Shown here: in pieces, positions 1 through 5,115 of the stretch
How positions within the stretch are numbered: the first letter of the stretch is position 1
Layout of the letters: every line of letters begins with the position of its first letter
Source: Chloroflexota bacterium
Lineage (GTDB): Bacteria > Chloroflexota > Anaerolineae > Anaerolineales > UBA4823
Direction of reading: 5' to 3'
NCBI GenBank assembly: GCA_030636125.1
Contig: DAOVXM010000235.1
Location: 1-5,115 of the forward strand
Length of the DNA: 5,115 bases
The notes under the pieces: model-generated
What the model saw: only the letters and a program-made list of their open reading frames with translations
Databases searched by the model: none
What the model was told of the DNA's origin: nothing
Made by a program: the position numbers and the translations under genes

Positions 1-57
1 AGAACGAGCTTAATCCCAGGGAATATAGTTGTCTTATGCATAATTGGTGAGTGATTA

Positions 58-77
58 GCCTGTATTTTTACACAGGC
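58..77 (+). repeat. Small inverted repeat (hairpin) in gcvPA leader
   Basis: GCCTGT (58-63) pairs perfectly with ACAGGC (72-77) around an 8-base AT-rich loop. It ends 12 bases before the gcvPA Shine-Dalgarno sequence. No T-run follows the second arm, so it is not a convincing terminator. It could be an mRNA stem, an operator-like site or chance. Six base pairs is weak evidence of function. Confidence 0.35.
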
Positions 78-89
78 AATCTTTACGAC

Positions 90-95
90 AGGAGA
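90..95 (+). promoter_or_regulatory. Ribosome binding site of gcvPA
   Basis: AGGAGA lies four bases before the ATG at 100. This decides the start, and the encoded N-terminus (MYFPHTEAEKK) matches the usual beginning of GcvPA proteins. Confidence 0.8.
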
Positions 96-303
96 CTCCA
101 TGTACTTTCCTCATACAGAAGCTGAAAAGAAAATCATGCTAGAATCGATAGGTGTGAATAGCTTGGAAGATCTTTTCCAGGTTGTACCCGCCCACCATCG
201 CTTTCCAGAATTGAATTTGCCTTCAGGGCTTAGCGAGATGGAGGCTCTTGCTGAAATGCAAACCCTAGCATGGGCGAACGATACTGCCGATGACTTGAGT
301 GCT

Positions 304-309
304 TTCTCG
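304..309 (+). other. Frameshift site in gcvPA (one base missing)
   Basis: The upstream frame reads GCT TTC TCG GTG (A-F-S-V), while the family sequence expects A-F-L-G, i.e. GCT TTC CTC GGT. One C is missing from a CC pair, or a -1 slip re-reading C306 would give the same result. The context does not fit the X-XXY-YYZ slippery heptamer and I see no strong downstream stem, so programmed frameshifting is unlikely. Confidence 0.8.
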
Positions 310-1423
310 GTGCAGGCGCATACCACCATTACGTCCCGGCTGCAGTGGACTCAATCCTGAGAAGAGGCGAGTTCTACACCGCCTATACACCATACCAACC
401 GGAGATTTCGCAAGGCTCCTTACAAGCCATCTTTGATTACCAGAGCCTTATCGTGGCACTGACCGGTATGGAAGTCAGCAACGCCTCCCACTACGATGGA
501 GCTACTGCCGTCGCTGAAGCTGTGAGCATGGCTTATGCAAATTTTCGGGGGAAACGATCAAAATTTATTCTCTCACCCAGTCTACACCCTCACTACCGCC
601 AAACCGTTCACACATACAATCCTGGCTCAGGAATTATACTGGCTGGCGAGGACATCGACATAAAAGCAGGTCCGGAGAGCTTAATCCCTCTGATCGATGA
701 TCAAACGGCATTAGTAATTGTACAATACCCCGATTTTTTCGGTCGTATTTACGATTACACTGATCTTGCAGAGGCTACTCATGCCAAGGGCGCCCTATTT
801 GCTGTATCGACCAACCCTATCTCTCTGGGTTTGCTCAAGCCTCCTGGCGAGTTTGGGGCTGATATCGTCACAGGGGAAGGACAACCTCTCGGCATTCCAC
901 TTTCTTATGGCGGTCCTTACTTGGGAATATTCACCACCCGGCAAAAATATGTGCGCAAGATGGCTGGACGTCTGGTGGGTGAAACCGTTGACAACCGTGG
1001 TCAACGTGCATTTGTATTGACACTCACTGCACGAGAGCAACACATCCGTCGCGAGAAGGCAACCTCCAATATATGTACAAACCAAGGATTGATGGCGTTG
1101 GCAGCCGCAGTTTACCTGAGCCTGCTTGGGAAACATGGTCTGCGTCAAGTAAGTGAATTGTGCTACCACAAGGCACACTACGCAGCTAATCAAATCTCCG
1201 CATTACCCGGCTACGAATTGTGGTCCGAAGTGCCATTTTTCAACGAGTTTGTTGTGAAGTGTCCTAGCTCGGTGGATGATTTAAATAGCCACCTATTAGA
1301 GCATGGCATTTTAGGGGGTTACCCTCTAGGTCGTGATTACCCCGAATTACAAGATCATATGCTCATAGCAGTAACCGAAATGAACGGCAAGGAAGATATT
1401 GATACACTGGTCGAAGTCTTAGC

Positions 1424-1429
1424 GGAGGT
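1424..1429 (+). promoter_or_regulatory. Ribosome binding site of gcvPB, inside the gcvPA coding end
   Basis: GGAGGT lies five bases before the ATG at 1435, within the last codons of gcvPA. It supports this start and independent loading of ribosomes on gcvPB, so gcvPB could still be translated even if gcvPA is truncated by its frameshift. Confidence 0.8.
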
Positions 1430-1434
1430 GTCAC

Positions 1435-2910
1435 ATGACTGAGCCCTTGCTCTGTGAAATGTCAGTTGCCGGTCGAATCGGATTTCGCTATCCGGATGTG
1501 GATGTTCCTCTCGAACCACTACCAGGAACTTTAACACGGGAAAATCTGCCTCTCCCAGAATTGAATGAACCAGAGGTCATTCGCCATTACACTCGGCTCT
1601 CACAGTTAAATCACAGTATCGACACTGGCTTTTACCCTCTCGGTTCGTGCACTATGAAATACAATCCAAAAGTAAATGAGGAAGCAGCGCGCCTTCCGGG
1701 TTTTGCATATGCCCATCCTTTACAACCCATCGAGACCATTCAAGGCAGTCTAGTATTGATGTATGTACTGCAAGAGTGGCTTAAGGAAATCAGCGGATTC
1801 GCTGGAGTTACGCTGCAACCTGCTGCCGGCGCACACGGTGAATTAACGGGTGTGCTTATTATCCGTGCATATCATGAATCGCGCGGCGAGGCTCAACGCA
1901 ATAAGATTCTGGTTCCTGATTCAGCCCATGGCACCAACCCAGCTACCTCCGCTATGAGCGGATTACATGTTGTCCAGTTGAAATCTGACACACGCGGCAA
2001 TGTGGACTTAGATGCCCTTCGCTCAGAATGTGATGACTCTTTGGCTGGCCTGATGCTGACCAATCCAAATACCTTAGGTATGTTCGACGAGAACGTTGAA
2101 GAAGTGATCAACATGGTGCATCAGTCCGGCGGCTTAATCTACGGTGACGGTGCCAATATGAACGCGTTATTGGGCATTATCCGCCTAGGAGATATTGGCT
2201 TCGACATCCTGCACTACAATCTTCATAAAACATTCTCCACACCCCATGGTGGTGGTGGTCCAGGCTCTGGCCCGGTGGGAGTAGCCGCACACCTGGTGGA
2301 CTTCCTCCCTGGACCTATAATCGACATAGTGGAGGGCGGAGATGAAAGCATGGATATGCCCCCCCTCTACGGTTTTGTTACTCCAGACAGGAGCATCGGA
2401 CGTGTGAAGGCTTTTTATGGTCATTTTGCCATGATGGTGCGCGCATTTACTTATATGCGGATGCATGGCAGAGAAGGTCTCCGGCAGATCGCTGAAAATG
2501 CGGTGCTCAATGCCAATTACCTGTTGGCTTTAGTGCGTGATTCTTACCATATCCCCTATGATCGCATCTGCATGCATGAATTTGTCGCCGAAGGTCGTTG
2601 GCCTGATGCCCCTGAGGTGAATGCTTTCGATATATCAAAGCGCTTGATGGATTACGGTTTCCATCCACCAACGAATTACTTCCCGCTTATCGTCCATGAT
2701 TCTCTTATGATCGAGCCGACAGAGACGGAGAGTAAACAAACACTGGATGCATTCGCGGCAGCCTTAATCAAAATCGCGGATGAAGCCCATATAAATCCCG
2801 AGGTTCTAAAATCAGCTCCGCATAATACCCGGTTTGGGCGTTTGGATGAGGTCAAAGCCGCGCGAGAATTGGTGTTATGCTGCGCAGTTGGAGCTCCACC
2901 GGAAGAATAA
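1435..2910 (+). CDS. gcvPB: Glycine dehydrogenase (decarboxylating) subunit 2
   Basis: The 491-residue beta chain of the P-protein is the PLP-carrying subunit of the glycine cleavage system and acts with GcvPA in the cytoplasm. It belongs to the fold-type I PLP enzymes. Visible landmarks, in order, are [20 protein letters not shown] and SCTMKYNPK near residues 52-80, [13 protein letters not shown] near 130-140, PDSAHGTNP near 160-170, [10 protein letters not shown] near 208-217, YGDGAN with the conserved aspartate at 238, and [19 protein letters not shown] with the Schiff-base lysine at 265. The C-terminal part keeps [10 protein letters not shown] and [11 protein letters not shown]. Length is normal and no reading-frame defect is seen. 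The gene starts 8 bases before the gcvPA stop, implying translational coupling. The two chains are separate here, unlike the single fused GcvP of Escherichia coli. No gcvT or gcvH is inside the window. Identification is very secure. Confidence 0.97.
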   Translation: MTEPLLCEMSVAGRIGFRYPDVDVPLEPLPGTLTRENLPLPELNEPEVIRHYTRLSQLNHSIDTGFYPLGSCTMKYNPKVNEEAARLPGFAYAHPLQPIETIQGSLVLMYVLQEWLKEISGFAGVTLQPAAGAHGELTGVLIIRAYHESRGEAQRNKILVPDSAHGTNPATSAMSGLHVVQLKSDTRGNVDLDALRSECDDSLAGLMLTNPNTLGMFDENVEEVINMVHQSGGLIYGDGANMNALLGIIRLGDIGFDILHYNLHKTFSTPHGGGGPGSGPVGVAAHLVDFLPGPIIDIVEGGDESMDMPPLYGFVTPDRSIGRVKAFYGHFAMMVRAFTYMRMHGREGLRQIAENAVLNANYLLALVRDSYHIPYDRICMHEFVAEGRWPDAPEVNAFDISKRLMDYGFHPPTNYFPLIVHDSLMIEPTETESKQTLDAFAAALIKIADEAHINPEVLKSAPHNTRFGRLDEVKAARELVLCCAVGAPPEE

Positions 2911-2934
2911 GCACATTAAAGCAAGCATTACCAT

Positions 2935-2977
2935 AAATGCGACGCACACGGTTGAAAACCATGTGCGTCGCATTTTT
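2935..2977 (+). terminator. Strong rho-independent terminator after gcvPB
   Basis: The arm 2935-2953 pairs with 2957-2975 as a 19-bp stem with one C-A mismatch (2949/2961) and a three-base loop. The core ATGCGACGCACA / TGTGCGTCGCAT is easily seen. A run of five T (2973-2977) overlaps the end of the second arm. The stem begins 25 bases after the gcvPB stop, so it ends the glycine cleavage transcript and separates it from the kinase gene. Confidence 0.9.
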
Positions 2978-3013
2978 CGACTCTCTGGGAAATTCCTTGT
3001 TAAGGGGTTTCTA

Positions 3014-3027
3014 CCGGGCACGCCCGG
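3014..3027 (+). repeat. Short GC-rich palindrome in the intergenic region
   Basis: CCGGG (3014-3018) and CCCGG (3023-3027) flank CACG, giving a compact 5-bp hairpin that could extend to 6 bp with a 2-base loop. It stands out against AT-richer surroundings. There is no T-run after it, so it is not a terminator. No second copy was noticed in the window. Confidence 0.4.
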
Positions 3028-3081
3028 ATAAATACCTCCGTTAGTAAGTGACCATCACAAATCTCAAAGATCCCAATATTG

Positions 3082-3110
3082 TTTCAGCCGAGTGCCTGCC
3101 ATGATACAAT
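3082..3110 (+). promoter_or_regulatory. Candidate extended -10 promoter for the nucleoside kinase gene
   Basis: TGATACAAT at 3102-3110 matches the extended -10 form TG-n-TATAAT with one mismatch. The hexamer 17 bases upstream (TTTCAG, 3082-3087) is a poor -35 box, as is common when the -10 is extended. Transcription would begin near 3116-3118, leaving a short leader of about 28 bases. Its place between a strong terminator and a gene with its own ribosome binding site supports the call. Confidence 0.5.
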
Positions 3111-3130
3111 ACCTTCCCGAATGAAACAAA

Positions 3131-3136
3131 AAGGGG
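3131..3136 (+). promoter_or_regulatory. Ribosome binding site of the nucleoside kinase gene
   Basis: AAGGGG lies eight bases before the ATG at 3145. The in-frame ATG at 3121 is followed by a TGA at 3139, and the ATG at 3138 is in another frame, so 3145 is the first usable start. Confidence 0.7.
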
Positions 3137-3144
3137 TATGAATT

Positions 3145-4866
3145 ATGAGCAAGAACTCTTCACCGGATATTAAATACGTCCAACCACGTTCTACAGTTGA
3201 AATCTACTTACCTGATAACACTGTAATTTCTGGTCCGCGAGGCACTACTGTTGGTGAATTCTTAAAAATACTGGGTGAACATGACTCCCCTCCCATTGTA
3301 GGTGCGATCGTCAACAGCGAACTAAGAGAAATAACCTACCCAATCCAGATGGATTCCACAGTGCGGCCGGTCACGATGGGTGAGGCAGATGGGATGCGTA
3401 TCTACCGCCGTTCCCTTACATATTTACTAGAAACAGCCTTCGCGGCTATCTTCCCTGATGCTATCCTCAGAATTGATCACTCTGTCTCTTCCGGTGGCTA
3501 TTACTGCCAGGTACTTGAGCGCCTCCCGTTATCAGAAAGTGAACTGAACCAACTTGAAGAAAAAATGCACCAACTAGTGAAGGCTGACCTACCCTTCCAG
3601 CGCGAGGAGTTCCCCCTAGCCCAGGCAGTAGAGTACTTCAAAGCGGAGGGTGCCGATGACAAAGTCCGCCTGCTAGCACACCGAAAAAAGGATTATTTAA
3701 CCGTTTACCGGCTTGAGGGGCACTACGATTACCATCACGGTTATATGGTACCCTCGACATGCTACTTGCGTTGGTTCGCACTGGCTGTAACAGGTCAAGG
3801 CTTCACACTACGTTTCCCACGTCGTCACGCGCCCACGCAATTACTGCCTCTACCGGATTATCCTAAACTGCTAACCACTTTCCAATTATATGGAGATTGG
3901 CTCCAACGCCTGGATATCGCTAATGTAGGCGCACTCAACGACGCTATCAAGGAGGGCCGTACTCCAGAGGTGATACTTGTTTCGGAAGCCTTGCACGAAC
4001 AACGTGTGGCAATCATCGCGGCGCAGATAGCAGCCCAAAGCGACCTTGTACGGGTGATTCTTGTAGCTGGACCTTCTTCATCAGGAAAAACATCCTTTGC
4101 TAAGCGCCTGTCGGTGCAATTGCTGGCCAGAGGTGTTTCGCCATTTCCAATGGAGATAGATAATTATTTCATCGATAGAGAATTAACCCCGCGTGATGAA
4201 AATGGCGAGTTAGATTTTGAGACCGTCAAAGCTTTAAAACGAGAACACCTATCAAATGACCTGCGTCGTTTGGCAGCTGGCGAACGGGTTCAGTTGCCCA
4301 GGTATAACTTCTTCACTGGAAAAAGTGAAGAGGGGGACGAAATCCAATTGAAATCCGGTGAGATCATTATCCTAGAAGGCATCCACGGTCTTAATCCGGA
4401 TTTGATCACTGGTCTGCCTGAGGAGCGTACTTTCCGCATCTACGTCTCGGCACTTACGCAACTCAACTTAGATCGCCACAACCGCATTTCCACGACGGAT
4501 ACCCGCTTAATCCGGCGTATTGTGCGTGATGCTAGAGAACGCGGCTACACCGCCCACCAGACAATTCAGAGATGGGAATCAGTGCGTCGCGGCGAAAAAC
4601 GATATATTTTCCCTTTCCAAGAGAACGCTGATATTATGTTCAATTCGGCCTTACCATTCGAACTCTCCGTGCTGAAACCACTTGTGGAGCCATTGCTTCG
4701 CCAAGTGCCATTTGGTATACCTGAGTACGTTGAAGCAAAGCGCCTTTTGGCTTTCCTGGAATGGTTGCTGCCTGAGAAAAGCGATTTGGTCCCCAACAAC
4801 TCAATCTTACGAGAATTTATTGGGGGTTCAATTTTGCGGGATTTTAAATTATGGCACAAACCATAG
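3145..4866 (+). CDS. TGS-domain nucleoside kinase (uridine kinase/phosphoribulokinase family)
   Basis: This 573-residue, probably cytoplasmic, multidomain protein likely phosphorylates a nucleoside such as uridine with ATP or GTP. Residues about 15-87 form a TGS domain (TVEIYLPDN, PPIVGAIVNSEL). Residues about 88-215 resemble the second (SAD-like) domain of threonyl- and alanyl-tRNA synthetases. The HxxxH of that domain is RxxxY here (89-93) and the CxxxH is HxxxM (197-201), so metal binding and editing are probably absent. The kinase domain starts near residue 303, with Walker A GPSSSGKT at 309-316 (lysine 315), the DNYF motif at 339-342 as in uridine kinases, Walker B-like IIILEGIHG with glutamate 411, and an arginine-rich LID segment at about 454-467. 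The C-terminus keeps SILREFIGGS (553-562), which I recall as typical of this long kinase family. It is much longer than the short Udk uridine kinase of about 210 residues. The gene appears to have its own promoter. The exact substrate cannot be read from the sequence; the kinase assignment is firm. Confidence 0.88.
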   Translation: MSKNSSPDIKYVQPRSTVEIYLPDNTVISGPRGTTVGEFLKILGEHDSPPIVGAIVNSELREITYPIQMDSTVRPVTMGEADGMRIYRRSLTYLLETAFAAIFPDAILRIDHSVSSGGYYCQVLERLPLSESELNQLEEKMHQLVKADLPFQREEFPLAQAVEYFKAEGADDKVRLLAHRKKDYLTVYRLEGHYDYHHGYMVPSTCYLRWFALAVTGQGFTLRFPRRHAPTQLLPLPDYPKLLTTFQLYGDWLQRLDIANVGALNDAIKEGRTPEVILVSEALHEQRVAIIAAQIAAQSDLVRVILVAGPSSSGKTSFAKRLSVQLLARGVSPFPMEIDNYFIDRELTPRDENGELDFETVKALKREHLSNDLRRLAAGERVQLPRYNFFTGKSEEGDEIQLKSGEIIILEGIHGLNPDLITGLPEERTFRIYVSALTQLNLDRHNRISTTDTRLIRRIVRDARERGYTAHQTIQRWESVRRGEKRYIFPFQENADIMFNSALPFELSVLKPLVEPLLRQVPFGIPEYVEAKRLLAFLEWLLPEKSDLVPNNSILREFIGGSILRDFKLWHKP

Positions 4867-5006
4867 CCGAATTGATACTTTCAAATGAACCGATATCAAA
4901 CTTACCAGAAAAAAAGGTTCGCCAAGCCGTAGCACGCGTCGTAGTTAAGAAAGCCCTAGAGCAAAGACTGATAAGGATATCTGAATATACCCGTGATGCA
5001 TGGTGA
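4851..5006 (+). CDS. Small hypothetical protein of 51 residues
   Basis: An ATG at 4851 opens a 51-codon frame ending in TGA at 5004-5006. It overlaps the kinase gene by 16 bases. The product (MAQTIAELILSNEPISNLPE, then a segment rich in K, R, V and A, ending TRDAW) looks like a soluble, mostly helical, basic small protein with no signal peptide or membrane segment. No clear Shine-Dalgarno sequence precedes it; GCGGG at 4836-4840 is the nearest purine-rich stretch, so expression would depend on coupling to the kinase. I do not recognise a family. The overlap and balanced, protein-like composition favour a real gene, while the short length and weak start argue against it. Confidence 0.45.
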   Translation: MAQTIAELILSNEPISNLPEKKVRQAVARVVVKKALEQRLIRISEYTRDAW

Positions 5007-5008
5007 CC

Positions 5009-5044
5009 AGGAGGACACTGCGAATGTCACATCCGCTGCCTTAA
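5009..5044 (+). promoter_or_regulatory. Strong Shine-Dalgarno sequence followed by a six-codon mini-ORF
   Basis: A perfect AGGAGG (5009-5014) is followed nine bases later by ATG (5024), which encodes only MSHPLP before TAA at 5042-5044. Such a good site would normally mark a real gene. It may be a tiny leader ORF, or the true start of the next gene displaced by an indel, since the dehydrogenase-like frame is open across this stretch (5007 onward). Confidence 0.4.
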
Positions 5045-5066
5045 CCAACACTTTCTGAAAACCGGA

Positions 5067-5115
5067 ATGGATGTGAACCACGCTGTGATAGGGCAAATCG
5101 GTCTTGGGGTAATGG
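5067..5115 (+). CDS. Partial 6-phosphogluconate dehydrogenase-like NAD(P)-binding protein (N-terminus only)
   Basis: The frame starting at ATG 5067 encodes MDVNHAVIGQIGLGVM and runs off the window. The final single base is G, consistent with a following glycine. IGLGVM(G) preceded by a beta-strand is the dinucleotide-binding Rossmann loop (GxGxxG) typical of 6-phosphogluconate dehydrogenase and its beta-hydroxyacid dehydrogenase relatives, where it sits at the extreme N-terminus as here. The start is uncertain because no good ribosome binding site lies just before 5067, while a perfect one lies about 50 bases upstream in another frame. A GTG at 5073 is an alternative. Only 16 residues are visible, so the choice among 6-phosphogluconate, 3-hydroxyisobutyrate and related dehydrogenases is open. 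Confidence 0.5.
   Translation, partial: MDVNHAVIGQIGLGVM

Larger units (their letters stand above)
1..99 (+). other. Upstream leader of the gcvPA-gcvPB operon
   Basis: No complete gene lies here. One frame is open from base 3 to a TGA at 48-50 and ends in a peptide containing ELNPREY. This loosely resembles the C-terminus of GcvH (lipoyl carrier protein), which often precedes gcvPA, but 15 residues are too few to call. A CATAAT at 39-44 resembles a -10 box but has no -35 partner at normal spacing. The rest holds a small hairpin (58-77) and the ribosome binding site of gcvPA. Confidence 0.4.
100..1442 (+). pseudogene. gcvPA: Glycine dehydrogenase (decarboxylating) subunit 1, interrupted by a one-base frameshift
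   Basis: This is the alpha chain of the two-subunit P-protein of the cytoplasmic glycine cleavage system. With GcvPB it decarboxylates glycine and transfers the aminomethyl group to lipoyl-GcvH. Bases 100-306 encode residues 1-69 with the typical N-terminus (FPHTEAEK, LNLPSGLSE, DDLSAF). The frame then runs into TGA at 358-360, while the adjacent frame continues with [11 protein letters not shown] and [18 protein letters not shown] through to 1442. Inserting one C near 306 restores F-L-G-A-G and an intact protein of 447 residues, normal for the family. Downstream motifs are all in place: [23 protein letters not shown] and [12 protein letters not shown] near the C-terminus. The GTG at 345 is an internal valine codon without a Shine-Dalgarno sequence, not a natural start. 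Because everything else is conserved, I infer a sequencing/assembly error or a very recent mutation. Product identity is near certain; whether the gene is broken is not. Confidence 0.9.

Noticed and set aside
39..44. CATAAT as a -10 box for the gcv operon
   Set aside because: No acceptable -35 hexamer lies 16-18 bases upstream and the extended TG is misplaced. The operon promoter is probably outside the window.
300..312. Programmed -1 ribosomal frameshifting in gcvPA
   Set aside because: No slippery heptamer or clear stimulatory structure was seen, and GcvPA is not known for recoding. A lost base is simpler.
795..1193. Reverse-strand ORF of 132 codons within gcvPA
   Set aside because: It lies antisense to strongly conserved gcvPA sequence, is rich in Cys and Thr and has no recognisable motif. 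It is a shadow frame.
345..1442. A separate gene starting at GTG 345
   Set aside because: The GTG is the valine of the conserved [11 protein letters not shown] segment, has no Shine-Dalgarno sequence, and homologous sequence continues upstream in the same frame to 309. It is the rest of gcvPA.
2834..3031. ORF of 65 codons spanning the end of gcvPB and the terminator
   Set aside because: It reads through the terminator stem in another frame, has no ribosome binding site, and its product has no protein-like motif.
3121..3141. Six-codon ORF (MKQKGV) just before the kinase start
   Set aside because: It has no Shine-Dalgarno sequence and overlaps the kinase's own ribosome binding site. It is most likely chance.
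4566..4888. Reverse-strand 97-codon and forward 68-codon ORFs across the kinase end
   Set aside because: Both overlap the conserved kinase C-terminus, including the ILREFIGG segment, in other frames and resemble no family.

Overview
The window reads as a bacterial chromosomal segment of roughly balanced base composition, with all supported genes on the + strand. The two-subunit (PA/PB) form of glycine dehydrogenase together with a long TGS-domain nucleoside kinase fits a deep-branching or anaerobic bacterium. My best guess is Chloroflexota (Anaerolineae-like), but this rests on protein style alone, with no rRNA or marker-gene evidence. I found no mobile element, CRISPR array, tRNA or rRNA.

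Left part (1-2977): a short leader with a 6-bp hairpin leads into gcvPA (100-1442) and gcvPB (1435-2910), the two chains of the P-protein of the glycine cleavage system. The genes overlap by 8 bases, and gcvPB has a strong Shine-Dalgarno sequence inside the end of gcvPA. gcvPA carries a one-base deletion near 304-309 that splits it into two reading frames. Restoring a single C gives a full 447-residue protein with the family motif intact, so this is either a sequencing or assembly error or a very recent inactivation. gcvPB is intact, with the PLP-binding lysine at residue 265. A strong intrinsic terminator (2935-2977) closes the operon.

Middle part (2978-4866): a 167-base intergenic region holds a GC-rich hairpin and an extended -10 promoter. 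It is followed by a 573-residue protein that joins a TGS domain, a ThrRS/AlaRS-like second domain whose usual metal ligands are nearly all replaced, and a uridine kinase/phosphoribulokinase-type P-loop kinase.

Right part (4851-5115): a 51-codon ORF overlaps the end of the kinase gene by 16 bases. After it come a perfect AGGAGG, a six-codon mini-ORF, and the first 16 codons of what looks like a 6-phosphogluconate dehydrogenase or related beta-hydroxyacid dehydrogenase cut by the window edge.

Functionally, gcvPA/gcvPB decarboxylate glycine and pass the aminomethyl group to lipoyl-GcvH, feeding one-carbon metabolism. The kinase and the partial dehydrogenase appear to form a separate transcription unit of nucleotide/sugar-phosphate metabolism. 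Most of the window is ordinary metabolism. The items worth a second look are the frameshift, the degenerate synthetase-like module, and the unusual start region of the last gene.
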